Below are positions 27,102 through 36,424 of a stretch of DNA of 64,000 nt, piece after piece. Every line of letters begins with the position of its first letter. The first letter of the stretch is position 1. This stretch comes from Pseudoalteromonas luteoviolacea NCIMB 1942 (GTDB taxonomy: Bacteria > Pseudomonadota > Gammaproteobacteria > Enterobacterales > Alteromonadaceae). The position numbers were made by a program, and so were the translations under genes. The stretch is from the NCBI RefSeq assembly GCF_001625595.1, contig NZ_AUXT01000161.1, positions 1-64,000 of the forward strand, given 5' to 3'. The notes beneath the pieces are model-generated. The model saw only the letters and a list, made by a program, of their open reading frames with translations. It ran no database searches and was not told the origin of the DNA.

Positions 27102-27131
27102 TATTAAGGAGCTTAGCTAAGCTCCTTAATT
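27102..27131 (-). terminator. Palindromic stem-loop after DUF885 gene
   Basis: TTAAGGAGCTTA / TAAGCTCCTTAA is a perfect 12-bp stem with a GC centre, downstream of the DUF885 stop and upstream of the Amt-GGDEF start. It may end the DUF885 transcript; the T-run is weak on the minus strand. Confidence 0.5.
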
Positions 27132-27173
27132 TTCTCCACTTAAGGCCCTCAAGATTTTTGGTTTAAGCTCATG

Positions 27174-29045
27174 CTAGATACGCTTTTGTGCTTCAATCCA
27201 ATGATTCACACGCTTTTCAAGTATGGAAAGAGGCATCGCGCCTCCACCCAAAATCGTGTCGTGAAAGCCTCTAATATCAAATTTGCTTCCTAGTTCTTTC
27301 TTCGCGCGCTTTCTCATTTCCAATATTTTGTTCATACCGATTTTGTATGACGTCGCCTGCCCTGGATTGATCATATAACGGTGAACCTCAGAGCGGATTG
27401 ATGTTTCTTGAATTGGCGTATTTTCTTTAAAGTACGCAACAGCCTGCTCTTCACTCCATCCTTTAGAATGAATGCCTGTATCTACTACTAAACGGACTGC
27501 TCGCCACATTTCATTCACCAACCGTCCAAAATCGCTGTAACTGTCTTCGTAGCCACCCATTTCTTTTGCGAGCAACTCAGCATATAAACCCCAACCTTCA
27601 GAATAAGCCGTGAACATAGCCTTGGTTCTGAACTCTGGTATACCTGCCAACTCTTGAGCTATGGATAGCTGCATGTGGTGGCCGGGGTTACCTTCGTGAT
27701 ATGCAATCGCTTCCATATTATTCTTCGGCATACTCGTCATATCTATCAGATGCGCGTAATAAACACCTGGTCTGCTGCCATCTTTAGTACCTGGCATATA
27801 GTGTTGCGCAGCACCTGGGCGCTCTCTAAAAGGCTCGACTCGTTTAACCAATAGTTCCGATTTAGGCAAAATACCAAAATACTCAGGAAGTTTTTCGTTA
27901 ATTTTATCTAAGTAAGCGATTGAGTCATCGATATACCCTTGTCTACCTTTATCATTATTTTCATAGAAAAACTGTGCATCAGTTCTGAAAAACTCAAAAA
28001 ATGCCTGTAGGTCCCCTTCGAACCCCACCTGCTCAACGACTTTTAACATCTCCCCTTTTATTCTTACCACTTCAGAAATACCTATTTGATGAATTTCATC
28101 CGCAGTTAAGTCTGTTGATGTTTGATTTGCTAATCGATAATTGTAAAAAGCCTGACCGTTGGGCTGATCGCTCACACCAAACCCATCTTCTTGTTTTAGA
28201 TTTTGTATATCTTTTTCAAACCAGCTTACTAGTTGCTCATAGCTGTTTTTATACTCTGTTGTCAGCGCCTGTTTCGTTTCCTCCAACAGATTATCTGCCA
28301 CCGTTTGTGAAATGACCTCTTTTTCGACCAAGCTATTTATTTTTTTCTTGGCGTCAGCCCATAGCGGTGCATCTTTTTCACTCTCTGAAAATGGGGCACC
28401 TATGATCATTGCTTTGGATTGCTTAATGATGCCCTGGTAAGAAAATTTTGGTGTCCGTATACCCAAACTGGCTTTATTTTTTGTTTGAGCAAGTAGTTCA
28501 TTCAGCGCATGCGATATGGCAATCAGGCGTTTGTTGTAGTCTTCCATATCTTGCTGCGTATCAACCTTATGGAAATTCATCATAAACTGAGTAGCCCAAG
28601 ACTGTATGCCGAACATATGCGTGAAGATATAGCTGTTATTTACAAAATCTAGATCCTTTTTCTGCTGTTCATACTGATAAATCCATAAATCGTATGAGAT
28701 TTGCGCTTCGGCATCTAATTTAGTGTAGTCAAACTGCGCTCTCAACTCTGCCACGGTGCCTGCTAACCAAGCTAGGTCTCTACGCGCGCCCTGAATAGTG
28801 ACATCATCAATTTCGCTGTACCTATCTTTTCTCCCATAAATGGTCATCCGCATAGGGCTCATTTGCAGTTGTTGTTCATATTTTTCAGCGAACCATTCAT
28901 TTACTCTTTTAGTTTCTTTTTCAACACTACTCATGGTTGCAGCAACTGTTTGCGTGGCGTTTGAGTTGGTTTGGTTTTGTGAATTGTTCGCTTGACACCC
29001 GGTAAGTACTGCGACAACAGATAGCGCAACTAACGATCTGTACAT
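27174..29045 (-). CDS. DUF885 family lipoprotein, putative metallopeptidase
   Basis: 623 residues. A lipobox (VLTGC, Cys17) indicates a lipoprotein. The DUF885 signature YHEGNPGHHMQLSIAQEL contains an HExxxGH-type metal-binding motif, and further family blocks (ERPGAAQHYMPGTKDGSRPGVYYAHL; NPGQATSYKIGM) are clear. Members are thought to be zinc peptidases, though few have been tested. With the S9 and M17 enzymes it gives three exported peptidase candidates in this window. Its 3' end is followed by a palindrome before the next gene. Confidence 0.9.
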   Translation of the reverse strand: MYRSLVALSVVAVLTGCQANNSQNQTNSNATQTVAATMSSVEKETKRVNEWFAEKYEQQLQMSPMRMTIYGRKDRYSEIDDVTIQGARRDLAWLAGTVAELRAQFDYTKLDAEAQISYDLWIYQYEQQKKDLDFVNNSYIFTHMFGIQSWATQFMMNFHKVDTQQDMEDYNKRLIAISHALNELLAQTKNKASLGIRTPKFSYQGIIKQSKAMIIGAPFSESEKDAPLWADAKKKINSLVEKEVISQTVADNLLEETKQALTTEYKNSYEQLVSWFEKDIQNLKQEDGFGVSDQPNGQAFYNYRLANQTSTDLTADEIHQIGISEVVRIKGEMLKVVEQVGFEGDLQAFFEFFRTDAQFFYENNDKGRQGYIDDSIAYLDKINEKLPEYFGILPKSELLVKRVEPFRERPGAAQHYMPGTKDGSRPGVYYAHLIDMTSMPKNNMEAIAYHEGNPGHHMQLSIAQELAGIPEFRTKAMFTAYSEGWGLYAELLAKEMGGYEDSYSDFGRLVNEMWRAVRLVVDTGIHSKGWSEEQAVAYFKENTPIQETSIRSEVHRYMINPGQATSYKIGMNKILEMRKRAKKELGSKFDIRGFHDTILGGGAMPLSILEKRVNHWIEAQKRI

Positions 29046-29170
29046 GTATTATTCTCCTGACTCTTTTTTAGATACAATAAAGAGAAAATACATATCTTAC
29101 AATAAATTACCTACTTAAAGTGTAACGAATCATGAAGAATGAAGTACAATTTAATGTTTAAAGTTTTAAA

Positions 29171-29206
29171 AAATAAAAAAGGGCAACTACGATTCTAGTC
29201 GCCCTT
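29171..29206 (-). terminator. Rho-independent terminator of the LysE-type gene
   Basis: AAGGGC-A-ACTA pairs with TAGT-C-GCCCTT around a short loop and on the minus strand continues into TTTTTATTTTTT. It lies about 45 bp downstream of the stop at 29250. Confidence 0.88.
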
Positions 29207-29249
29207 CGTGAGCCAGTTTAGCTCAGCTTACTTGTAAATTTTAATTCAA

Positions 29250-29885
29250 TTACTTTTGTTTCATAAACACCACCGCTAGCCCCGCAGTCACAAATGTCAG
29301 ACCTGCGCAAATATTTAAGCTACCTTGTAATCTTGGTTTAGCTTGTAACACATGTTTAAGACGGTGCGAAAATATCCCCATTAATGAAAAACCGGCCGTC
29401 GTCATCAAGGCGAACCAAAACCCGTAAACAATCATTTGGATAGACACACTTCCCAATTCTGGATTCACAAATTGAGGAATAAATGCTAATACAAATAAGC
29501 CGGGTTTGGGGTTAAGTGCGGCGGATAGAAATCCAGTCACAAAAATATTGCTAAGCGGCTTTTTCTCAACGCTTTCAATCAAAATCAGATCTCTGTTACG
29601 TAACACCTTGATGCCTAGCCAAATAAGATAACTAGCACCAATAAACTTAATCACATAAAACGCGACCACAGATGTTTGAATAAGTAATGTCAGCCCGGCT
29701 GTGGCTGCCACAACATGAAATAAGATCCCAATCCCAGACGCAGTCCCAGAAACACTCGCAGCCAGCTTCCCTTGACTCACTCCTCTGGCTATAGCCAAAA
29801 TATTATCAGGCCCTGGAGACAACACGAGTAAGATGCAAGCTGATGTATAGGCAAAAAAAACTTCGATTGGGAACATGAGATTCAT
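29250..29885 (-). CDS. LysE/RhtB family exporter (second copy)
   Basis: 211 residues from ATG at 29883-29885, which has AAGGAA upstream; a start five residues earlier is less supported. Six membrane helices with VLSPGPDNILAIARGVSQGK and AALNPKPGLFVLAFIPQFV, typical of the RhtB branch. Likely exports an amino acid or related metabolite. No regulator lies adjacent, unlike the first LysE-type gene at 22952. Confidence 0.92.
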   Translation of the reverse strand: MNLMFPIEVFFAYTSACILLVLSPGPDNILAIARGVSQGKLAASVSGTASGIGILFHVVAATAGLTLLIQTSVVAFYVIKFIGASYLIWLGIKVLRNRDLILIESVEKKPLSNIFVTGFLSAALNPKPGLFVLAFIPQFVNPELGSVSIQMIVYGFWFALMTTAGFSLMGIFSHRLKHVLQAKPRLQGSLNICAGLTFVTAGLAVVFMKQK

Positions 29886-30004
29886 TTTCCTTGAACACAT
29901 TGAGTCTTTTTGAGCAACCCAAGGCGTTGAAGTTCAATTTACTGACAAATTTTTTTAAGAAGACAGCAAATATGTTTTGCTCATTGTCCTGGCGTTTTAT
30001 ATTA

Positions 30005-30072
30005 CACCTCTTGATTGGTTTGTGGGTAGATTAGGTGATAGGAGTCAGTGAACCCGGCAAGCGGGCCCACCC
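30005..30072. other. GC-rich inverted-repeat patch
   Basis: A locally GC-rich stretch with nested inverted repeats, including GTGGGT...ACCCAC and CCCG-GCAAG-CGGG, right after the 3' end of the minus-strand hydrolase gene. It could be a terminator or structured RNA; no known family recognised. Confidence 0.35.
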
Positions 30073-30078
30073 AGTTAG

Positions 30079-31629
30079 TTAAAATAGTCCTTTGATTAGT
30101 TTTTTAGCCCCACCGACGGCGTCTTCTAGCAGACCGCCAACTCTTTCGACTGTTCTCAAAAACTCTCGACCAACAGACAATACAACTTTACCTGTGTTGA
30201 ATTGTAAATCTACTTCACTACCGAATATTTCGACAGAAATGGCCATTTCACCAAGGTCTGCTTTCACTTCTCCTGATACAACGCCTAAGGTTTCATATTT
30301 CGCTTCAAAACCATTAGCATCTAGCTTTGCACCTAAGTCTGAAACAACGATGGAGGTTGATGCTTCGATTCTGTCTTTAGACGCTAGAGCATAAGCCGAT
30401 GCAACAAGCACATTAGCACCTAGCTCAATACCATCTTTGCCAGCAGAAAATTCAATAGACTGGGTTCCAAGTTTACCAAGATCGAGTTCTCCTGCTAATT
30501 TCAACGTATCATTTTCAAGAGTTATATCGCCATTAAGTTGAATATTGCGTCGGCTAATTTTAACGACGTCCAGACCAGACAAACCGTCCGCTTCATAATT
30601 GCCCGCAGGCTTCATTAGGTTAAGGTCATGCCATAAAGTAGAAAAGCGCATACTACCAGGGCCTGTATTGTCAGCCCATTTTTCCGCAACTGCTTCATGA
30701 TTGGTCAAACCGGTCGCAAAGTCATCACGATCATTGTTGGTATATCCAGAAATTGGTTTATCCGAAGTCGTTGAAAATTGACTGCGACATAGCGCACTGG
30801 GGTACTGACTACCACAGATGAAGCCAGCATTATCGTAGAAAAGATATCCATGATGTTTGCCGTGTGGAACAGAGATCCCACTTTTAGGGTAGCTATCACC
30901 ATAGAGAGGTGCAGCTGTTGGGTCTAGTAAAACCGTGACTAGATTTTGTATCTTGTTACTTTCACGAATACGCATGCCTAAGTCGTGAGCAAATATACCA
31001 CCTCGACTAAAACCTACAATTACAATATCCCATTTATACTTTCGTTCATTCAAAAACTCGTAAACCACGTCTCCAAGGTCACGAACCTGATCTCGCATAT
31101 TTTCATCAGAATCCCACTCAACCTGCATATGTCTATACTGGCTATGTTCGAGCGTATTTTCTAAGATTCGATTTTCTAACTCTTTTTGCCAAGGATCTAT
31201 GCTCGTATTACTTCTCTTAAACCCAGGAAGTGAAACGTATAGGGTTGGACGCTTCGAAAATCTAGCACTGCTTTTGGCTTTACCTTGATACATTGCATTT
31301 ACAGAAACAGAGTGTAATTGTTCATCCCGTATTGTGAACTTACCTACTTTACTGTTTTGAACATACGACTCTTCCCTAACTAAGGGGAAAGATATGCCGC
31401 CTAACGAAATGGGAATATATTCTCGGTCGGTATTAACCTTCCAAGCTTGTGAAACCTTTAAAAGAGCTTTCTGTTTTTCTAAGCATAATTCATATTGCTC
31501 TATCTCCATTGCTTGTTCCCAATCGGTTAAGCCACCGATCAAGGGTTCTATGCAAGCAGAGGCATGGGCATTTATATTAAAGATAGTAGCTAAAATACAG
31601 ATTAACTTTACCAGCGTTTTACTATTAAT
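30079..31629 (-). CDS. Putative exported alpha/beta-hydrolase-like protein with non-standard start
   Basis: 516 residues if translation starts at the ATT at 31627-31629. That reading gives a textbook signal peptide of 23 residues ending NINAHA, with GGGAG placed just upstream. The first standard start is TTG at 31540-31542, which would remove the signal. The mature N-terminal half has a lipase-like nucleophile elbow GFSRGG (Ser208) and DPTAAPLYGD; the C-terminal part (about 350-490) is a run of short beta strands ending in an amphipathic helix. The family is not recognised; a secreted lipase or effector-like role is a guess. Alternatives are a lost ATG or sequencing error. Confidence 0.65.
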   Translation of the reverse strand: MNSKTLVKLICILATIFNINAHASACIEPLIGGLTDWEQAMEIEQYELCLEKQKALLKVSQAWKVNTDREYIPISLGGISFPLVREESYVQNSKVGKFTIRDEQLHSVSVNAMYQGKAKSSARFSKRPTLYVSLPGFKRSNTSIDPWQKELENRILENTLEHSQYRHMQVEWDSDENMRDQVRDLGDVVYEFLNERKYKWDIVIVGFSRGGIFAHDLGMRIRESNKIQNLVTVLLDPTAAPLYGDSYPKSGISVPHGKHHGYLFYDNAGFICGSQYPSALCRSQFSTTSDKPISGYTNNDRDDFATGLTNHEAVAEKWADNTGPGSMRFSTLWHDLNLMKPAGNYEADGLSGLDVVKISRRNIQLNGDITLENDTLKLAGELDLGKLGTQSIEFSAGKDGIELGANVLVASAYALASKDRIEASTSIVVSDLGAKLDANGFEAKYETLGVVSGEVKADLGEMAISVEIFGSEVDLQFNTGKVVLSVGREFLRTVERVGGLLEDAVGGAKKLIKGLF

Positions 31630-31670
31630 TTATCTCCCTTAACGCTTATTGTTTACTTCCTTTATATTGT

Positions 31671-31694
31671 ACCCAATTACCCAATTACCCAATA
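31671..31694. repeat. Three copies of an 8-bp tandem repeat
   Basis: ACCCAATT is present twice exactly and a third time as ACCCAATA, upstream of the hydrolase gene. Confidence 0.8.
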
Positions 31695-32016
31695 ATATGT
31701 GTGGTTTTTGGGCTTAATTTTGTATACTTTTCACTATTTATCATGTGGTGAATTTTAACCATACAAGTAAACTAAAACGCATATAGTGTCAAACTATTCA
31801 TGTTTATGGGGCAATACACTATTATGGCCATCCGTTCTCTTATGCAGCCACAATCAGGAACGTAATCTCACGTCATTGAAACTTTGAAATGAATGTGTAA
31901 GTGTCACCTTTAGTCGTCAAAAAGAGACTTTAAAGTATATGAAACACTCGTAAATTGGCCTCTTTTTGGTATCAAATTGATTGGATTTTCTTCTCAAAAT
32001 AAGGTGACTTTAGTTG
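31695..32016. other. Intergenic region without recognised gene
   Basis: About 320 bp. CAAAAAGAG (near 31918) and CTCTTTTTG (near 31961) are complementary and may form a loose terminator for the MmcQ-like gene. No coding sequence recognised. Confidence 0.4.
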
Positions 32017-32415
32017 TTATTCAGTACCGGAGGCTAAGTGTAATAAAATTGAACACCGGTCGGGTTTGCGCATTTTTTGAACAACCAATAAAAAAGAATT
32101 GTCAATCATGCGTTCTATCTCTCCTTGAGGTATAGAGCCATCCAGTATTACCGTGTTCCATAGTCGCTTATTCATATGATAGCCGGGAATAACTGCATCA
32201 AAGATATCCCTCAAAGCTTGTGCTTCATCAGGGTCACACTTTAAGTTTAGCCACCAATGACTGTCAGTTTCAGCTTTCGCTTTCATGTTAGATAACGACA
32301 ATGTTGCGAACATTTTGTCTTTAACTTTGTAGACGTCAACTTCAGGGCCAAACGGCTGACTGACACTGGCATAGGGCTTTGTCATCAGGTATTGGTGAAC
32401 AGTTTTATTATTCAA
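32017..32415 (-). CDS. MmcQ/YjbR family protein
   Basis: 132 residues of the MmcQ/YjbR (CyaY-like fold) family, recognised from VSQPFGPEVDVYKVKDKMFA and PGYHMNKRLWNTVILDG. Often annotated as DNA-binding; E. coli YjbR has a double-wing DNA-binding-like fold but its role is not known. It starts 6 bp after the stop of the small lipoprotein gene and is probably co-transcribed. Confidence 0.9.
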   Translation of the reverse strand: MNNKTVHQYLMTKPYASVSQPFGPEVDVYKVKDKMFATLSLSNMKAKAETDSHWWLNLKCDPDEAQALRDIFDAVIPGYHMNKRLWNTVILDGSIPQGEIERMIDNSFLLVVQKMRKPDRCSILLHLASGTE

Positions 32416-32421
32416 CGATCC

Positions 32422-32835
32422 TTACTCCTTTCCTACAAACTGGATTTGCTTAACACCTAGCTGTACTACCAATACAGAGTCTTGACCAAATAACCGGCAA
32501 TATTCGCGGGCTAGTTCCTTGGCAGTTGCCAGATCATGAGCAGTAGCGTTATACAATGTGACAATTTTTGAGCCCTCTTTGCTGCCTTTGTAGTAACCCG
32601 TAGAATCTACCAATGCAAACCCTTCAAATGCTCGTGCCAAATGACCTGTTTCAAATTTAAGCCACTGTTGTTGTGATATCACTCCGCCATTTGGCTTTGA
32701 TAAACCAAAGTACATTTTGATGCCTTGATTGTTGCTGGAAACTGCGGGAGGCTTTGAGACAGGCGATGAGTTGGTTGTCATGCACCCTGATAATAAAGCG
32801 ATGGCTGAATATACGAAAAGCGTACGGTAGTGCAT
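32422..32835 (-). CDS. Hypothetical lipoprotein
   Basis: 137 residues from ATG at 32833-32835, with AAAGGA seven bases upstream; an in-frame TTG two codons earlier is less likely. The signal peptide ends in a lipobox (ALLSGC). The mature part has no motif I recognise. First gene of a two-gene unit with the MmcQ-like gene. Confidence 0.75.
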   Translation of the reverse strand: MHYRTLFVYSAIALLSGCMTTNSSPVSKPPAVSSNNQGIKMYFGLSKPNGGVISQQQWLKFETGHLARAFEGFALVDSTGYYKGSKEGSKIVTLYNATAHDLATAKELAREYCRLFGQDSVLVVQLGVKQIQFVGKE

Positions 32836-32966
32836 GGTCAAATCCTTTATTTACAGTATCTATTTAGGCGCAATCAGTACTAGGCTATGTTGCTATCCAT
32901 AGGTATTGACAACCAAATGCTTCTAAAAGATAACTTATTAAATCCTTATGTAGCTTTTAACAAAGT

Positions 32967-33008
32967 AAAAACGCCAGTTTTCTTCTTTTTTATTGTGATT
33001 TCTGGCGT
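32967..33008 (-). terminator. Probable terminator of def
   Basis: ACGCCAG / CTGGCGT with a long 24-nt loop, followed on the minus strand by TTTTTAC. It is located 38 bp after the def stop. Confidence 0.6.
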
Positions 33009-33045
33009 GAGTTGCAAATTCTTTTATTAAATATGCTCTTTACCT

Positions 33046-33549
33046 TTAAGCATGGAGCTTGAGGTATTTTTTGACTTTTTTCATCGCCATTTTTTGTTTT
33101 AGCGGCGACAAATAGTCAATGAATAAATTACCATGAAGATGATCTATTTCGTGTTGCATTACGATTGCTAAAAACTCGTCGCTTTCTACTTTAATTGTTT
33201 TACCTGCTCTATCTTGCGCTGTTACGTTAACTGAAGTAAAACGCTCAACTTCTGCAAAATAATCTGGTACAGATAAGCACCCTTCTTGGCCTTTTTCTTT
33301 ATTCTGCCCGTCAGTAACTTCTGGGTTGACCAAAATGAGAGGATCGTTGCGCTCTTCTGAAATATCAATAACTACAACCGCCTCTTCACTACCGACTTGC
33401 GTTGCCGAGAGGCCAATACCATTGCTGGTCGCATACATTGTTTCAAGTAAATCATCTATCAAGGTTTGTATCCTTTCAAAATTTTCTACTTTTTTTGCTT
33501 TGATTTTTAGTCTTGGATCTGGTGCAGTTAAAATTTCTAATACAGCCAT
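33046..33549 (-). CDS. def: Peptide deformylase
   Basis: 167 residues with all three PDF motifs: GIGLSATQVG, EGCLSVPD and QHEIDHLHG, which supply the Cys and two His metal ligands. It removes the N-formyl group from nascent proteins. The normal neighbour fmt is not present, so this may be a second, stand-alone def copy; that cannot be judged from one window. In the second position of motif 1, S replaces the more usual A (GLSATQ versus GLAATQ). Confidence 0.96.
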   Translation of the reverse strand: MAVLEILTAPDPRLKIKAKKVENFERIQTLIDDLLETMYATSNGIGLSATQVGSEEAVVVIDISEERNDPLILVNPEVTDGQNKEKGQEGCLSVPDYFAEVERFTSVNVTAQDRAGKTIKVESDEFLAIVMQHEIDHLHGNLFIDYLSPLKQKMAMKKVKKYLKLHA

Positions 33550-33763
33550 AACTTAATGCTTGCTCTTATCGGTTTTAAGCTAAATGCGTGTATGCATAGC
33601 TTGATTAACATAGTTTATTTATATGGGTCCTCGTTACTCGCTGCTTTTTGCAATGCGAATATCACCAGAGGATCAAGCTGATGCGAGCAACATTCTATGT
33701 GCTGCCTATGTAAATGCAACCAATTTCTTGGCCAACATATTCAATAGTCGTGGTAATGCTCAA

Positions 33764-34756
33764 TTATTCAAATTTATTCGCGTAAGAGAACAAACTTGGT
33801 GTACCACCAGTGTGCCAAAATAAGACCTGTTTTGTATTATCGAGCTCTCCACTTTGCACTGAATCGATTAATGCAGCCATCGCCCTCCCTGTATATACTG
33901 GGTCTAATAAAATGCCTTCGGTATGGGCAAGGAGTTCGATGGCATGTTGTTCAGCAGCGCCAATAACACCGTATCCACCTCCCAAATATCTATTATCAAG
34001 CACAACTTCACTTTCTTCATAAAGGGTATCTAGACCTAAAAAACGACAGGTTCGATTAGCCAAATCATTTACCTGAGCTTTAAATGTGCAGCCTTCTAAT
34101 TCATCTTTATCTATCTGAACGCCAACTAGGTTAAATGATGCATTCAACATGGACTTGGCGATCATAAGGCCAGCATGGGTCCCACCGGAACTCGAAGCAA
34201 AAAATATGTGGCTGAGATTTTGATAATCCAGCTGTTCACTGAGTTCCATACCTGCATTTACAAATCCGCAAGCACCCAATTCATTCGAGCCGCCATATGG
34301 AATGACATATGGCATTTTTCCCTGTGCAATTAGAGCTTTTTGTAAAGTGGGTATACCTTCGCCTTTACGATTTTCTGCCGCCCAATGTATATGCGCACCA
34401 AAAAGCTTATCTAATAGTAAGTTGCCATTGATATGATTTGGCTGGGTACCTCCCAGTAACAAGTGACATTCAAGACCCAATTGAGCAGCCGCTGCTGCTG
34501 TTTGCCTACAATGATTTGATTGCTGGGCCCCAGCGGTAATTATCGAATCGCAACCTTTTTCGACTGCATCACCAATGATAAATTCGAGTTTTCTCGTTTT
34601 GTTCCCACCAAGCGCTAACCCCGTTAAGTCATCTCTTTTTATTAGGATCTCCGGTCCACCCAAATGGCGTGACAAATTCTTCAACGGCATGATGGGCGTT
34701 GGGAAAAAACCGAGCTCTGCTTTTGGTAAATCACTCAGCGTGTTGTGAATAGTCAT
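33764..34756 (-). CDS. D-cysteine desulfhydrase/ACC-deaminase family PLP enzyme
   Basis: 330 residues of the fold-II PLP family. The PLP lysine is in GGNKTRKLEF (about 51-60), with TAGAQQSNHCRQTA following. Members are D-cysteine desulfhydrases (pyruvate, ammonia and sulfide from D-cysteine) or ACC deaminases. Bacteria without ethylene substrates usually have the former, so that is favoured. It is a single gene; an unrelated small ORF in the opposite strand is a shadow. Confidence 0.9.
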   Translation of the reverse strand: MTIHNTLSDLPKAELGFFPTPIMPLKNLSRHLGGPEILIKRDDLTGLALGGNKTRKLEFIIGDAVEKGCDSIITAGAQQSNHCRQTAAAAAQLGLECHLLLGGTQPNHINGNLLLDKLFGAHIHWAAENRKGEGIPTLQKALIAQGKMPYVIPYGGSNELGACGFVNAGMELSEQLDYQNLSHIFFASSSGGTHAGLMIAKSMLNASFNLVGVQIDKDELEGCTFKAQVNDLANRTCRFLGLDTLYEESEVVLDNRYLGGGYGVIGAAEQHAIELLAHTEGILLDPVYTGRAMAALIDSVQSGELDNTKQVLFWHTGGTPSLFSYANKFE

Positions 34757-34940
34757 ATCATATTTCCCTGTATTGATTTTAGTTCCATATTACTCGGATG
34801 CGCTAAGTTTTCAATTTCTAAACCGTTTATTAGCAGCTAACACTTAAAAGTCAGCTTTTAGTCAAATCAGAGGCTTTCTTTTAAATACTATGGGGCCTGT
34901 ATCGTCGTAACCATAACAAAACTAAAGGAGTGAACTTATT

Positions 34941-35822
34941 ATGAAGCATCTTGCTTTTATCTTACTATGTATTTTTAGCAGCCTTGCTCAAGCATCTTAC
35001 CTAAATTACAAATACGAACATGTTCCCACAGAACACACTATAAGCTCCTCTACTCTAAATGAAGAACGAAAAGTTTGGGTGATTTTACCAGAGGGCTACC
35101 ATTTACCTGAGAATAGCGACAAGCGCTACCCAGTGGTCTACACAACCGATGGTGAAAATTTACAGTACTTAACTGGCCACAACATGTGGTTTTTAAATCG
35201 AATGGGCATGTTACCTGACTCAATTTTAGTCGCCATCAATACACGCCACCATAGAGCAAGAGACCTAACTCCAACAGAACCAAAAGATAGCCCAACTCCT
35301 GAGTTAACTGGTCAAAGTCATCTACTCAAAGCTTTTATTAAAGATGAAGTGATCCCATTTGTTGATAGCGCTTATCGTACTGATGAATTTAGAGTTTTGT
35401 CTGGTCACTCATTAGGCGGGTTGTTTAGTATTACAAGTTTACTGTCTGAACAAATACAACCTTTGTTTAAAGGGTTTGTTGCCGTAGACCCTTCTTTATG
35501 GTGGGATAATGGTGTGGTTGCAAACTGGGTTAAAGATGCTGATGATATGTTCGATGAAAAAGCGTTTTCTGTCTATATCGTTGCCGCTCATGAAGACAAT
35601 GTCCCGCCTGAGCATCAAGATCTGTATTTACGTCACATTAATGCTATTGAGAGCACCGCTAAAGAATTACTCGATACCGATGCCACCACAATTCGTTATG
35701 ACATTACAACAGATGAAAACCATGGCTCTGTGTTGCATGTGGGTATATTTAGAGGTATTAGAGAAGTATTTAAGTGCTACCCTGCTGTTTGCCCTAAAGA
35801 AGACAACGACACAGAAGACTAA
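34941..35822 (+). CDS. Exported esterase-D-like alpha/beta hydrolase
   Basis: 293 residues. Signal peptide 1-18 (LAQA-S). The nucleophile elbow is GHSLGG, with DPSLWWDNG and a C-terminal HGSVLH carrying the probable catalytic His. It belongs to the PF00756 esterase family, which includes siderophore esterases (BesA/IroE) and S-formylglutathione hydrolases; with export, a siderophore- or peptide-ester role is plausible but not shown. AAGGAG precedes the ATG. Single gene between palindromic terminators. Confidence 0.9.
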   Translation: MKHLAFILLCIFSSLAQASYLNYKYEHVPTEHTISSSTLNEERKVWVILPEGYHLPENSDKRYPVVYTTDGENLQYLTGHNMWFLNRMGMLPDSILVAINTRHHRARDLTPTEPKDSPTPELTGQSHLLKAFIKDEVIPFVDSAYRTDEFRVLSGHSLGGLFSITSLLSEQIQPLFKGFVAVDPSLWWDNGVVANWVKDADDMFDEKAFSVYIVAAHEDNVPPEHQDLYLRHINAIESTAKELLDTDATTIRYDITTDENHGSVLHVGIFRGIREVFKCYPAVCPKEDNDTED

Positions 35823-35829
35823 GTCCAAT

Positions 35830-35869
35830 TGAATGTTTAAGCCACTCAATTGAGTGGCTTAAACATTCA
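35830..35869. terminator. Perfect 40-bp palindrome between convergent genes
   Basis: Two 20-bp arms (35830-35849 and 35850-35869) are exact reverse complements with no spacer, located between the esterase and the convergent GFA gene. The likely role is a bidirectional terminator; a T-rich end is present on the plus strand (ATTTATT). Confidence 0.75.
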
Positions 35870-35889
35870 TTTATTATCGAGAACGCTTG

Positions 35890-36300
35890 TCACTCAATAC
35901 TTTTCAAATGCAGCTTACCGTCATCACCTATCTTACCCCAGCAAGCTTGTGACTCTGTCCATAAATGGTGAACTACACTTATGCCTTGAAGGTACTTGTC
36001 GCAAATGAGTCCAGCGGGAATATACATTCTTTCTTCATCATTTTCACCGGGTAAACTTGAACCACACTCAGTGCAAAAGCTACACACCCAATCATGCTCG
36101 GGCTTTTGCCATGTTTTTACATGCCTCGCTCCTGAACACCACTTGAAATTAGACTTCTTAGCTATCATTCCAGCAACTCCATTAGCCCCGGTTGCTCTGC
36201 GACAAATAGCGCAATGACACTTAAAGAGTGCACTTGTTGTATTGGCATAAAACTCAAAACTAACTGGTTTGCAATTGCAGCTACCTTTTATTAAGTCCAT
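35890..36300 (-). CDS. GFA family glutathione-dependent formaldehyde-activating-like protein
   Basis: About 136 residues from ATG at 36298-36300, which has GGAAG upstream; the longest reading adds 15 unlikely residues. Zinc ligands are readable in GSCNC, KCHCAICRRATG and FCTECGSSL. Proteins of this CENP-V/GFA fold bind zinc; their substrates are mostly unknown. A second GFA protein lies at 54036. Confidence 0.9.
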   Translation of the reverse strand: MDLIKGSCNCKPVSFEFYANTTSALFKCHCAICRRATGANGVAGMIAKKSNFKWCSGARHVKTWQKPEHDWVCSFCTECGSSLPGENDEERMYIPAGLICDKYLQGISVVHHLWTESQACWGKIGDDGKLHLKSIE

Positions 36301-36424
36301 AACGCCAACTTCCAGAATTGATTTGTTTAATTTGACACAAGTCAATTATAGTCATGTACATAAAAAGAAGACAATTTCGCGAATTGCTTATAACTTTTCT
36401 AAACTTATCTAAAACATACCTTAC

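Noticed and set aside
33623..33823. 66-residue plus-strand ORF
   Set aside because: Overlaps the 3' end of the PLP enzyme gene on the other strand and shows no family features.
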